Positions 56,343 to 64,000 of a stretch of DNA of 64,000 bases are shown here, piece after piece. The first letter of the stretch is position 1; each line of letters begins with the position of its first letter. A program made the translations under genes and the position numbers. The DNA comes from Saccharopolyspora_D taberi (GTDB lineage Bacteria; Actinomycetota; Actinomycetes; Mycobacteriales; Pseudonocardiaceae), in NCBI RefSeq assembly GCF_039534165.1, contig NZ_BAAAUX010000020.1, positions 190,647 through 254,646 on the forward strand, written 5' to 3'. Below the pieces are notes generated by a model, which saw nothing but the letters and a program-made list of their open reading frames with translations, was not told the DNA's origin and did not search any database.

Positions 56343-57020
56343 TCACCTGCCCGCGCCGAGTTCTTCGAAGTTCTTCTCGCCGGTCTTCCGGCCTTCCAGC
56401 GCCACCGAGCCGCCGCCCATCTCGCGCCGCTGCGCGGCCTGCTGGCGTTCGGCGCGCTTGCGCTGCGAGCGGTTCTTCGGCGCGTAGCGCTCGGAGGAGG
56501 GCACCAGCTCGGTGCGGGCGCCGCTCTCGGCGCGCAGCGCGGCCCGCTTCGCGTTGATCGGCTCGTCCATGATCTTGGCGTGCAGCTTGAGGATCGCGTC
56601 GAGCAGCATCTCCGGCCGCGGCGGGCAGCCCGGCAGGTACATGTCCACCGGGACGACGTGGTCCACGCCCTGCACGACGGCGTAGTTGTTGAACATGCCG
56701 CCGGTCGAGGCGCACACGCCCATCGCCAGCACCCAGCGCGGCTCGGGCATCTGGTCGTAGATCTGGCGCAGGACCGGGGCCATCTTGTTGGTCACCCGGC
56801 CCGCGACGATCATCAGGTCGGCCTGCCGCGGAGTGGCCGAGAAGCGCTCCATGCCGAACCGGGCGATGTCGTAGCGGGAACCGCCGACGGTCATCATCTC
56901 GATCGCGCAGCACGCCAACCCGAAGGTCGCCGGCCACATGGAAGTCTTCCGGGTCCAGTTGACGAGTTTCTCCACGTTGGCCAACAGGATGCCGTTCGGC
57001 AGCTTTGCTTCCAGCCCCAT
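56343..57020 (-). CDS. nuoB: NADH-quinone oxidoreductase subunit B
   Basis: This 225-aa protein starts at ATG 57020 with AAGGAG 8 bp upstream. It carries cluster N2, the last electron donor to quinone, with ligands in FGLACCAIEMM, LAMGVCASTGGMF and YLPGCPPRPE. The C-terminal 60 residues are charged (APKNRSQRKRAERQQAAQRR), a common actinobacterial extension. Confidence 0.97.
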   Translation of the reverse strand: MGLEAKLPNGILLANVEKLVNWTRKTSMWPATFGLACCAIEMMTVGGSRYDIARFGMERFSATPRQADLMIVAGRVTNKMAPVLRQIYDQMPEPRWVLAMGVCASTGGMFNNYAVVQGVDHVVPVDMYLPGCPPRPEMLLDAILKLHAKIMDEPINAKRAALRAESGARTELVPSSERYAPKNRSQRKRAERQQAAQRREMGGGSVALEGRKTGEKNFEELGAGR

Positions 57021-57049
57021 CTCCGGCACTCCTTCCCGCGTCGCTGCGG

Positions 57050-57415
57050 CTAGTTCCAGTCCAGTCCGCCGCGCCGCCACACGTAGACGTAGGCGAACCC
57101 GACGGTGGCGATGAACAACACGATCTCGACCACGCCGAACAGGCCGAGGGCGTCCGCGGAGACCGCGAACGGGTAGAGGAAGACCATCTCGATGTCGAAG
57201 AGGATGAACAGCATCGCCGTCAGGTAGTAGGCGACGGGCATCCGGCCGCCGCCGATGACGGGCTGCGGCGAGGGTTCGATGCCGCACTCGTAGGCGTCGA
57301 GCTTGGCCTTGTTGTACCGGCGGGGACCGACCAGGGGGGCGATCGCCACGGAGAACACCGCGAAGCCCAGCGCCAACGCGAACATCAGCACCAAGGGGAT
57401 GTAGGGATCAAGCAC
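57050..57415 (-). CDS. nuoA: NADH-quinone oxidoreductase subunit A
   Basis: This 121-aa protein has three transmembrane helices and starts at GTG 57415 with AAGGAGG 9 bp upstream. It has RRYNKAKLDAYECGIEPSPQ with the loop Cys of the quinone site, and FILFDIEMVFLYPFAVSADA with the conserved membrane acidic residues. It is the first gene of the nuoA-N operon; a longer in-frame N-terminal extension is not family-like. Confidence 0.96.
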   Translation of the reverse strand: MLDPYIPLVLMFALALGFAVFSVAIAPLVGPRRYNKAKLDAYECGIEPSPQPVIGGGRMPVAYYLTAMLFILFDIEMVFLYPFAVSADALGLFGVVEIVLFIATVGFAYVYVWRRGGLDWN

Positions 57416-57507
57416 CTGCGCTGCCCTCCTTCGGTGGCCCCCGCCGAGACCGAAATCACGTTCACGGCTTGTAGTTGCGCACTCTATGCGGTCGGCCGTG
57501 CCGGTTC

Positions 57508-57526
57508 CGTAGTGAGGCGAACCTAA
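57508..57526. promoter_or_regulatory. Possible IdeR/DmdR-type iron box upstream of nuoA
   Basis: CGTAGTGAGGCGAACCTAA matches the palindromic iron-box consensus (TTAGGTTAGGCTAACCTAA) at about 13 of 19 positions, with the right half nearly perfect. It lies about 95 bp before the nuoA start. The match is by eye and could be chance. Confidence 0.35.
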
Positions 57527-57576
57527 CTTTATGACTTCCCACACATCGCAGGGAACATCTGACCAGACTCGCGCCG

Positions 57577-58875
57577 TCAGGCGCTAGGGGTGAGGCGAGT
57601 AGTGGCGCTGATCACACGGTCCATGGCGTCACCGTCCTTCGCGTCGTAGAGATTTGCCAGCAGTTTCAACACGAATCGCATCAGGGTCGTCCTAGGCAGA
57701 CCGTGCTTGGTGGCCATCCGCATCACCGTGGGATTGCCAATCAACTTGCTGAAGATGTTGCCCATCCGGAAGTAGCCGCCCATCGCCTCGGACACCGCCG
57801 AGGGGTACCGGCCGAGCGCCCGCTCCCGGGACGGCCCGGCGGGCCGGGACAGCGCGTGCACCACGCACTCGGCGGCCAGCCGCGCGGATTCCATGGCGTA
57901 GGCGATGCCCTCGCCGTTGAACGGGTTGACCATCCCGCCCGCGTCGCCGACCAGCAGCAGCCCGTCGCGGTAGTGCGGGACCCGGTTGAAGCCCATCGGC
58001 AGCGCGGCGCCGCCGATCTTGCCGGTGGCGTTGGGCTCGCGGAATCCCCACTCCTCCGGGGTCCCGTCGAGCCAGGACCGCAGCAGCTGCCGGTAGTCGG
58101 TCTTGCCGTAGGCCTTGGACGTCGACAGGACGCCGAGACCCACGTTGACGGTGCCGTCGCCCATGCCGAAGATCCAGCCGTAACCGGGCATCAGGACGGG
58201 GTTGGCCGGGTTCGAGCGGTCCCACAGCTCAAGGTGCGACTCCAGGAAGTCGTCCTTGGTGCGCGGGCTGTCGTAGTAGCGGCGGACGGCCACGCCCATC
58301 GGGCGGTCGTCGCGCTTCTCGATGCCCATCGACAGCGCCAGCCGGGCCGACACCCCGTCGCAGCCGAGCACGAGCGGCGCCCGGTAGGTGACCGGAACGC
58401 GTTCCTTCCCGGTCTTGGCCTCGACGCCGGTGATGCGTCCGGTCCGCTCATCGGTCACTGCTCCGGTGACCGTGGTGGCCTCGACCATCCGGGCGCCCGC
58501 GCGCTGGGCGGCGCGGGCGAGCATGTCGTCGAAGTCGTTGCGCGGACGGACCACGCCGTAGGGCGGGAAGTCGGCCAGGCTCGGCCAGTCCAGCTCGACG
58601 GTCACGCCGCCGCCGACCACCCGCAGGCCGCGGTTGTGCAGCCAGCCCGCCTCCTCGCGGGTGTCGATGCCGAGGTCGACGAGCTGCTTGACGCCTCTGG
58701 GCGTGATGCCGTCCCCGCAGACCTTCTCGCGCGGGAAGGTGCTCTTCTCCAGTAGCAGGACGTCCAGGCCCGCGCGGGCCAGGTACGTCGCGGCCGTCGA
58801 GCCGGCCGGACCGGCACCGACGACGATGACGTCGGCGTCGTCGTTCGGCCCGCGGCGGCTGGTGGCGCTCGTCAT
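57577..58875 (-). CDS. menJ: Menaquinone side-chain reductase, geranylgeranyl reductase family
   Basis: This 432-aa FAD-dependent enzyme has Rossmann motif DVIVVGAGPAGSTAATYLAR, then KVCGDGITPRGVKQLVDLGI. The second FAD contact is LLLVGDAGGMVNPFNGEGIA, followed by YAMESARLAAE. AGGAGTGTC lies directly before the ATG. M. tuberculosis MenJ (Rv0561c) saturates one isoprene unit of menaquinone and has the same neighbours. Here it sits just upstream of nuoA and 48 residues of its C-terminus are basic and hydrophobic. Confidence 0.9.
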   Translation of the reverse strand: MTSATSRRGPNDDADVIVVGAGPAGSTAATYLARAGLDVLLLEKSTFPREKVCGDGITPRGVKQLVDLGIDTREEAGWLHNRGLRVVGGGVTVELDWPSLADFPPYGVVRPRNDFDDMLARAAQRAGARMVEATTVTGAVTDERTGRITGVEAKTGKERVPVTYRAPLVLGCDGVSARLALSMGIEKRDDRPMGVAVRRYYDSPRTKDDFLESHLELWDRSNPANPVLMPGYGWIFGMGDGTVNVGLGVLSTSKAYGKTDYRQLLRSWLDGTPEEWGFREPNATGKIGGAALPMGFNRVPHYRDGLLLVGDAGGMVNPFNGEGIAYAMESARLAAECVVHALSRPAGPSRERALGRYPSAVSEAMGGYFRMGNIFSKLIGNPTVMRMATKHGLPRTTLMRFVLKLLANLYDAKDGDAMDRVISATTRLTPSA

Positions 58876-58910
58876 GACACTCCTATTGCTCAGACTCCCC
58901 GAACCCGCTT

Positions 58911-58924
58911 GTGAACGAGTTCAC
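58911..58924. promoter_or_regulatory. Palindromic operator candidate upstream of menJ
   Basis: GTGAAC-GA-GTTCAC is a perfect 6-bp-arm inverted repeat about 36-49 bp before the menJ start. Its AAC-N2-GTT core resembles TetR-family operators, including the mycobacterial KstR type. No such regulator is encoded nearby. Confidence 0.4.
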
Positions 58925-59095
58925 TAATTCCCGAGTCTAAGCCGCGACCAGCCCGCGATCGAGCCCGCGAAATAGGCCGCCCGGGTGACTATCGCCGCAG
59001 GTGAACACAGCTGTCGGCCGACCGGCCGACGGAGGCGGCGGTGCCTGCGGGGGCCGGCTTCGCCCGTTGGGGCGCTCCGGCGTCCGGCCGTCCGC

Positions 59096-59788
59096 TCACG
59101 CGCCGGGCTTGAAGGCCCGGTGCACGGCGACGGCACCGCTGGTCAGGTTGCGCCACGCGACGCGCTCCCAGCCCGCCTCGCCGATCTTGCCAGCCAGGGC
59201 GCGCTGGTCGGGCCACTCGCGGATGGACTCCGCGAGGTAGGTGTAGGCCTCCGGGTTGGAGGCCACGGTGCCCGCGACCAGCGGCAGGATCCGCATCACG
59301 TAGAGCATGTACAGCGAGCGGAACGGCTGCCAGGTCGGCGTGGAGAACTCGCAGACCACCAGCCTGCCGCCGGGGCGGACCACGCGGGCCATCTCGCGCA
59401 GCCCGGCCACCGTGTCGGTCAGGTTGCGCAGCCCGAACATGATCGTCACCGCGTCGAAGGAGTCGTCGGCGAACGGCAGCCGCAGCGCGTCGGCCGCGAC
59501 CATCGGCACCGCCCGCTTGCGGCCGGCCCGGAGCATGCCCACCGACAGGTCGGCGGCCACGCACCACGCGCCCGACCTGGAGAACTCGACGGTCGAGACG
59601 CCGCTGCCCGCGGCCAGGTCGAGGACGCGCTCGCCGGGCCTGGGGTCCAGGGCCCGGCGGGTGATGTGGCGCCACCGCCGGTCCTGGCCGAAGGAGATCA
59701 CCGTGTTGGTCAGGTCGTAGCGCCCCGCGACGCCGTCGAACATCGCGGCGACCTCGCGCGGATCCTTGTCCAAACCTGCCCTAGCCAC
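59096..59788 (-). CDS. menG: Demethylmenaquinone methyltransferase
   Basis: This 230-aa class I SAM methyltransferase starts at GTG. It has the UbiE/MenG signature MFDGVAGRYDLTNTVISFGQ, then RRWRHITRRA. The SAM motif is VLDLAAGSGVSTVEFSRSG, and FDAVTIMFGLRNLTDTVAGL and RPGGRLVVCEFSTPTW follow. It performs the last step of menaquinone synthesis. M. tuberculosis Rv0558 occupies the equivalent position beside mgtA. It is possibly cotranscribed with the downstream menJ across a 220-bp gap. Confidence 0.93.
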   Translation of the reverse strand: MARAGLDKDPREVAAMFDGVAGRYDLTNTVISFGQDRRWRHITRRALDPRPGERVLDLAAGSGVSTVEFSRSGAWCVAADLSVGMLRAGRKRAVPMVAADALRLPFADDSFDAVTIMFGLRNLTDTVAGLREMARVVRPGGRLVVCEFSTPTWQPFRSLYMLYVMRILPLVAGTVASNPEAYTYLAESIREWPDQRALAGKIGEAGWERVAWRNLTSGAVAVHRAFKPGA

Positions 59789-59823
59789 GCCCGCAGCCTA
59801 CGCCCCGCGGATGGGCCGGTCGG

Positions 59824-59916
59824 GTCAGGCTGCCGCGCGCGAGGCCGTGCCCAGCCGGCGCCGCACCAGGTCGGGCAACGCCACGTCAGGCCGCCGCGCG
59901 CGAGGCCGTGCCCAGC
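59824..59916. repeat. Direct repeat of the mgtA 3' end
   Basis: A 32-bp segment (59824-59855) repeats the end of mgtA (59885-59916) with one mismatch, offset 61 bp. Both copies encode GTASRAAA followed by a stop. The outer copy lies just past the real stop codon, in the gap before menG. Confidence 0.9.
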
Positions 59917-61007
59917 ACGTCGAGGTAGTGGCCGACCAGTTCCTCGCACACCGCGGGCCAGGTCCGCTTCGCGACCGCCACGCGGGCGGCCTGCCCGAAG
60001 CGGGCGCGCAGGTCGGCGTCGCGCAGCGAGTCGACGGCGCCGCGCAGCGCCGCGGCGTCGCCCGGCGGCAGGAGGTAGCCGGTGCGACCGGGCAGGACCA
60101 GGTCGCGCGGGCCGCCGGCGTCCGGGGCGATGACCGGGACACCGGAGGCCATGGCTTCCTGCACGGCCTGGCAGAAGGTCTCGTAGGGCCCGGTGTGCAC
60201 GAAGACGTCGAGGCTCGCGTAGATCCGCGCCAGCTCGTCGCCGGTGCGCAGGCCGAGGAACGCCGCGCCGGGCAGGGCTTCCTCCAGGCTCGCGCGCTGC
60301 GGCCCGTCGCCGACCACGACGAGCCGGACGCCGGGCATGTCGTTGAGCACCGCCAGCCGTTCGATGTGCTTCTCCGGCGCCAGCCTGCCCACGTAGCCGA
60401 CGAGCAGTTCGCCGTTGGGCGCCAGCTCCGCGTGCAGCGAGGCGTCGCGGCGGCTCGGGGCGAAGCGGGCGGTGTCCACGCCCCGGCCCCAGCGGTGCAC
60501 CCGCGGCACGCCGTGGTCGCGCAGCGCCTCGACCGCCCAGGTCGAGGGCGCGAGCGTGCGCTGGGCGCCGCAGTGCAGCCTGCGCGTCCAGCGCCAGGCC
60601 GCGCGGGCCGTCAGGCCGAGGCCGTAGGACTCGGCGAAGCCGGCGACGTCGGTCTGGTAGACGGCGACGGCGGGGACGCCGAGCTTGCGGGCCGCGGCGA
60701 GGCCGCGGGCGCCGACGATGAACGGGGACGCCAGGTGCACGACGTCCGGCCGGAACTCCTGGAGGGACTGCACGAGCCGCCGGGTCGGGAAGCCGATCGG
60801 CAGCGAGGAGACCACCGGCAGGTCCACCGAGGGGAGCCGGACGACGGGGGTGCCCTCGTGGTCCTCCGGGCCGGCACCGGGGGCGACCACGATCGCCGAG
60901 TCCCCTCGGCGGCGCAGGTGCTCAAGCACCCGCAGAACCGAATTCGTCACCCCGTTGACCTGGGGCAGGAAGCTCTCGGTCACGATAGCGATGCGCACGC
61001 AGGACAC
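59886..61007 (-). CDS. mgtA: GDP-mannose-dependent alpha-mannosyltransferase (GT4)
   Basis: This 373-aa glycosyltransferase has the GT-B fold. The N-terminal domain is RIAIVTESFLPQVNGVTNSV with PDVVHLASPFIVGARGLAAA and YQTDVAGFAESYGL. The C-terminal donor site is VGYVGRLAPEKHIERLAVLN, then FVHTGPYETFCQAVQEAMAS and GVPVIAPDAGGPRDLV, with the E-x7-E motif. The M. tuberculosis homologue MgtA (Rv0557) mannosylates a glucuronosyl-diacylglycerol glycolipid. The start is GTG 61007; a GTG three codons later is equally possible. Confidence 0.88.
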   Translation of the reverse strand: MSCVRIAIVTESFLPQVNGVTNSVLRVLEHLRRRGDSAIVVAPGAGPEDHEGTPVVRLPSVDLPVVSSLPIGFPTRRLVQSLQEFRPDVVHLASPFIVGARGLAAARKLGVPAVAVYQTDVAGFAESYGLGLTARAAWRWTRRLHCGAQRTLAPSTWAVEALRDHGVPRVHRWGRGVDTARFAPSRRDASLHAELAPNGELLVGYVGRLAPEKHIERLAVLNDMPGVRLVVVGDGPQRASLEEALPGAAFLGLRTGDELARIYASLDVFVHTGPYETFCQAVQEAMASGVPVIAPDAGGPRDLVLPGRTGYLLPPGDAAALRGAVDSLRDADLRARFGQAARVAVAKRTWPAVCEELVGHYLDVLGTASRAAA

Positions 61008-61270
61008 GGTGAACGGCCGGACCGGCGATCAGACGACCGCAACGTGACACGCGCGCCAACGGCAACCGAAGACACCCCCAACACGCCCGGGACGTCACCC
61101 TCCTGGCCGAGAAATCCGGCTCAGCGCGGGCTTTCCGGAAGCCGCGGCCGGACCGGGATATGCCACGCAACCCGAAACCACCGCAGCACCCCACTTTTTG
61201 GCTTCGTCATTCCTCCCCGTCCACCTCCGCGTCGCGCGGCGGTCACCGAGCGCTATGACGCTGAGGCGGC

Positions 61271-62131
61271 ATGACCGCCTTGCCCTCCGAGCCCGCTCAG
61301 CAGATCGAGCCCGGCCTGGTTTCCCGAGCGTTAGAGATCGCGGGGCGTCTCGCCAACGACGCCGCCGACGTCATCACCGAGACGGCGGGCCGGGGAGCGC
61401 GGCCGGCGGCCACCGAGTCGCCGTTCGACTGGGTCACCGACACCGGCCGCATCCTGGAACGGCACACCCGGCGGGTGCTGGCCGACGAGTTCCCCGGGAT
61501 CCCGGTGTTCGGCGACGAGTTCGAGACCTCGCCGAGCACGACGGTGGCCGACCACTGGGCGGCGCAGTCGAGCTCGGCCCGGTTCCGGTGGTCGGTCGAC
61601 CCGGTCGACGGCACCGCGAACTACGTCGCCGGACTTCCCTGGTGCGCCTACAGCCTGGCGATGCTCGACGAGCACGGCCCGGTCGTCGGGGTGGTGGCCG
61701 ACCCCTACCGGGGCCAGATCTACGCGGCGGCGCGCGGGCGCGGCATGCGCGCCAACGGAACCCCGGTGCGGTTGTCCGACCAGCAGGAAACGCGGGCCGG
61801 GATCGTGTGCACGGAGCTGACCAGGACCGGCCCGTGGAAGGGCATGGACCGGTTCATCACCAACGCGACCGCGGCGCAGGTCGGCGTCCGGCTGCTCGGA
61901 TCACCGGCGCTGGCGATCATCCAGGTGGCGCTGGGGCACGCGACGGCGGCGGTGCTGGACTCGTACGAGGAGTGGGACGTCGCCGGGGCGCTGGCGCTGG
62001 CGATGGAGTCCGGGGCGGCGGTGCTGGACCGGCGCGGCGAGCGGGCGACGATCCCGGCGGACGGCCTGCTCGTGGCCGCGCCGGGAGTCGCCGAGAAGGT
62101 CTTCCACTGGTGGTCGGAATCCACGGTCTGA
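61271..62131 (+). CDS. Inositol monophosphatase family protein
   Basis: This 286-aa protein starts at ATG with GAGG upstream. Metal-site motifs are GDEFE (variant of the usual GEE), WSVDPVDGTANYVAGLPWCA (motif 1) and EEWDVAGALALAMESGA (motif 2). It is a magnesium-dependent phosphatase of the IMPase/FBPase/CysQ superfamily. The substrate is probably a sugar or inositol phosphate; which one cannot be read from sequence. It is divergent from mgtA across 263 gene-free bp. Confidence 0.9.
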   Translation: MTALPSEPAQQIEPGLVSRALEIAGRLANDAADVITETAGRGARPAATESPFDWVTDTGRILERHTRRVLADEFPGIPVFGDEFETSPSTTVADHWAAQSSSARFRWSVDPVDGTANYVAGLPWCAYSLAMLDEHGPVVGVVADPYRGQIYAAARGRGMRANGTPVRLSDQQETRAGIVCTELTRTGPWKGMDRFITNATAAQVGVRLLGSPALAIIQVALGHATAAVLDSYEEWDVAGALALAMESGAAVLDRRGERATIPADGLLVAAPGVAEKVFHWWSESTV

Positions 62132-62140
62132 GCGCGCGGC

Positions 62141-62713
62141 TCAGGCGGAGATCAGCGACCGGGGCGGAGCGGTCGCCGGACCGAAGACCGCTGACATCGG
62201 CCGCAGCAGCGGGAACTGCTCCCGCAGCACCATGACCTGCTCGTGCATCTGGCTGAGATCGGCGTCGGCCACCAGCTGCACCACCGTCTCCAGCACGTGA
62301 TCGGTGATCATGCCGAACCGCGTCGCGGCGTCGTCGAGCTGCTGGAAGACCCGGCGCAGCACGGCTTCCTCGCGGACCTCGTCGGCATCGAGGCTGCGCC
62401 CGAGCTCGACCAGCGCGCGGACGTTGGGCAGTTCCGCGTCCATGCGCACCACCAGCGTCCGAAGCGCCTGGCGCGCCTGCGCCGACGACACCGAGTCGAC
62501 CGCCAGAGCCGCGCGGCGCACCGCCTGCTCGCACCGCCTGAGCTGCGGGAGCCAGCGGTCCGGCGCGGAGGGCGGCTCCGCCGGGGTGGTCGGGGGCTGC
62601 TCCGGAGCCTGGTCCCGCGCCTGCCGCTTCAACACGTAGAACGTCAGCACCGCCGCGGCGCCAAGCGCTCCCGCGACCAGTGCGATCACCACCTGCACCC
62701 AGAACCTGTCCAT
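62141..62713 (-). CDS. Membrane-anchored hypothetical protein
   Basis: This 190-aa protein is taken from ATG 62713. One N-terminal transmembrane helix (VQVVIALVAGALGAAAVLTF) is followed by a Pro-rich linker and a predominantly helical domain (LRRCEQAVRRAALAVDSVSS, RVFQQLDDAATRFGMITDHV, LSQMHEQVMVLREQFPLLRP). It is convergent with the IMPase gene, 9 bp apart. I recognise no family; a longer in-frame start at 62833 has no ribosome binding site. Confidence 0.6.
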   Translation of the reverse strand: MDRFWVQVVIALVAGALGAAAVLTFYVLKRQARDQAPEQPPTTPAEPPSAPDRWLPQLRRCEQAVRRAALAVDSVSSAQARQALRTLVVRMDAELPNVRALVELGRSLDADEVREEAVLRRVFQQLDDAATRFGMITDHVLETVVQLVADADLSQMHEQVMVLREQFPLLRPMSAVFGPATAPPRSLISA

Positions 62714-62870
62714 GTCGAGTTGTGCCCTTCCGCTCCGCGTTGGAGCGACCCCCGACTCCACCGCAATCCCGAAGCCCGTCCGTGCGACGGCTCGCGCCGG
62801 GTTTGGGTTCCCGGCCATTGCTTCACTGTGCACCCGCGGGGTACTGGCGTTCTTGCGGAGAACTACTCAT

Positions 62871-63722
62871 TTACCGCGCCGAACGGGCCAAGTACTGCAT
62901 TTCGGCGAGCAGGAACTCCATAGCACCGGTATGGACGCCGTCGCGGCCGCCGGGACCGGTGGAGCGGTCGAACACCGCCGGATCCGGGCGGTCCAGGCGG
63001 GCGACCGAGAGGACTTCGTCGAGCGTGGTGGCCACCCGGTCCCGGACCGTCGAGGGGTCGACGGCGCAGCCCACCTCGGCCAGCGCCAGCTCGACCGGGT
63101 GCGGCCGGAACAGCTCGGCGGTCAGCGGCCAGACCCGCTCCAGCCCGGCGGCCATCGCCTCCCGGGAGGCGGCGGTGCCGTCGCCGAGGCGGATCGTCCA
63201 CTGCAGGGCGTGGTCGCGGTGGGCGGTCAGTTCGCCGAGGCAGCGGGCGGCGTGGTCGGACAGCACGGGGTCGCGGGTGCCGACGAGGCGTTCGTAGATC
63301 GCCAGCCGCCAGGTGGACAGCACCAGCAGGCGGGCGATGGTCGCGGCGAAGTCGCCGGTCTGGCCGGGACCGCAGGCGATCTCGGCGAGCCGGACGTTGC
63401 GGAACTCGGAGGCGTCCCGGAAGTAGGCCAGCCGGTCCTCGTCCCTGCCCGCGCCCTCGACCTCGCCCGCCCTGGTCAGCAGGGTCCTGGCCTGGCGCAG
63501 CAGGTCCAGCGCGATGCCGCCGAGCACGACGTCCTCCTCCAGCTCGGCGACCCGCGCGCCCCACTCCGACAACCGGCCGGAGAGCACGAGCGCGTCGTCA
63601 CCGAGCATCAGGCAGTAGGTCGCGAGATCCGCTGTGGACACCCCTCCGGGCACTGTTCTGTCCACAGTGGAGTTGGGCGCTCCCAGCACCCAGGTTTCGG
63701 TTCGCGTATCCGGAGTGTGCAT
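62871..63722 (-). CDS. paaC: PaaC-type phenylacetyl-CoA epoxidase structural subunit
   Basis: This 283-aa protein starts at ATG 63722 with GAGG 6 bp upstream. It is a ferritin-like helical protein matching PaaC: CLMLGDDALVLSGRLSEWGA, EDRLAYFRDASEFRN, GDFAATIARLLVLSTWRLAI, VELALAEVGCAVDP and the ending LLAEMQYLAR. PaaC partners the di-iron PaaA in the epoxidase that opens phenylacetyl-CoA degradation. The usual GKQGxHTEHLG before the C-terminus is altered to GRDGVHTGAME. The 278 bp upstream contain no paaB and look repetitive. Confidence 0.85.
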   Translation of the reverse strand: MHTPDTRTETWVLGAPNSTVDRTVPGGVSTADLATYCLMLGDDALVLSGRLSEWGARVAELEEDVVLGGIALDLLRQARTLLTRAGEVEGAGRDEDRLAYFRDASEFRNVRLAEIACGPGQTGDFAATIARLLVLSTWRLAIYERLVGTRDPVLSDHAARCLGELTAHRDHALQWTIRLGDGTAASREAMAAGLERVWPLTAELFRPHPVELALAEVGCAVDPSTVRDRVATTLDEVLSVARLDRPDPAVFDRSTGPGGRDGVHTGAMEFLLAEMQYLARSAR

Positions 63723-63780
63723 GGCCCACCTCAGTGTCACCCCGCCCCCAGGGGTCCACCCCGGACCAGTGTCACACCGG

Positions 63781-64000
63781 CCGGGATGATTCGGAAATCA
63801 GCGGCGGAGCGGCTCGGCGGTGGCGCAGGGGGTTCGGCGGCGCGGGGGTTGGCGGTGGCGCAGGGCTTCAGCGGCGGCGGTGCGGGGCTTCAGCAGTGGC
63901 GGCGCGGGTCGGCAGCGGCGGTGCGGGGTGGCTCAGCAGCGGCGGCAGCGCGGCTCGGCAGCGGCGGCGCGGGGGTTGGCCGCCGGCGGCGCGGCTTGGC
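63781..64000. repeat. GC-rich degenerate repeats at the right edge
   Basis: This is a stretch of about 220 bp composed of short, irregular units built from GGCGGCGCGGGG, TTGGC/TTCAGC and GCAGCGGCGG. It continues beyond the window. No plausible gene is seen in any frame. Confidence 0.75.

Noticed and set aside
61008..61270. A minus-strand frame between mgtA and the IMPase gene
   Set aside because: It overlaps the mgtA start and has no supporting features; the region is probably only a divergent promoter.

Overview
This is a GC-rich actinobacterial chromosome segment from a draft assembly (two N-runs). Gene order and protein sequence point to Pseudonocardiaceae, with Saccharopolyspora my best guess for the genus. 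The evidence is the extreme third-position GC, the many GTG starts and ATGA/GTGA overlaps, and a gene order shared with Mycobacterium tuberculosis in two blocks. One block is thrT-metT-rpmG-hadAB-trpT-secE-nusG-rplKA-rplJL-mkl-rpoBC. The other is yajQ/htpX/polyprenyl synthase/menJ/menG/mgtA. The assignment is inference, since no 16S gene is present.

Region 1 (1-29,200) is the transcription/translation block, read mostly on the minus strand: tRNA-Thr, tRNA-Met, rpmG, hadA-hadB, tRNA-Trp, secE, nusG, rplK, rplA, rplJ, rplL, then rpoB and rpoC (rpoC runs off the left edge). Between rplL and rpoB lies a complete Mce lipid-import operon: a Mkl/MceG-type ATPase, two YrbE permeases, MceA-F and two Mce-associated proteins. 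Next to it is a large plus-strand TPR-CHAT protein whose protease dyad appears to be lost. A plus-strand aspartate aminotransferase and a frame-disrupted membrane protein are interspersed.

Region 2 (29,200-36,650) is a mixed accessory stretch: a membrane EAL protein with a degenerate GGDEF domain, an alpha/beta-hydrolase-fold protein lacking the serine nucleophile, two small hypothetical proteins, tRNA-Tyr, yajQ and rmlA. It ends in a degenerate tandem-repeat array running into an assembly gap.

Region 3 (36,650-41,250) holds htpX, ddaH with a divergent Lrp/AsnC regulator, a sunset-domain membrane protein and a long-chain polyprenyl diphosphate synthase.

Region 4 (41,296-57,415) is a full 14-gene nuoA-N operon for proton-pumping NADH:quinone oxidoreductase on the minus strand. 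It is flanked by menaquinone genes: the polyprenyl synthase downstream, and menJ and menG upstream. The enzymes that make and tailor the quinone therefore sit next to the complex that reduces it.

Region 5 (57,577-64,000) carries menJ, menG, an MgtA-like mannosyltransferase, an inositol-monophosphatase-family enzyme, a membrane-anchored hypothetical protein, a PaaC homologue, and GC-rich low-complexity repeats at the right edge.

Most of the window is conserved housekeeping sequence. The least explained parts are the pseudo-CHAT protein beside rpoB, the active-site-less hydrolase, hadAB in a probably mycolate-free lineage, and several repeat or duplication structures, some of which may be assembly artefacts.
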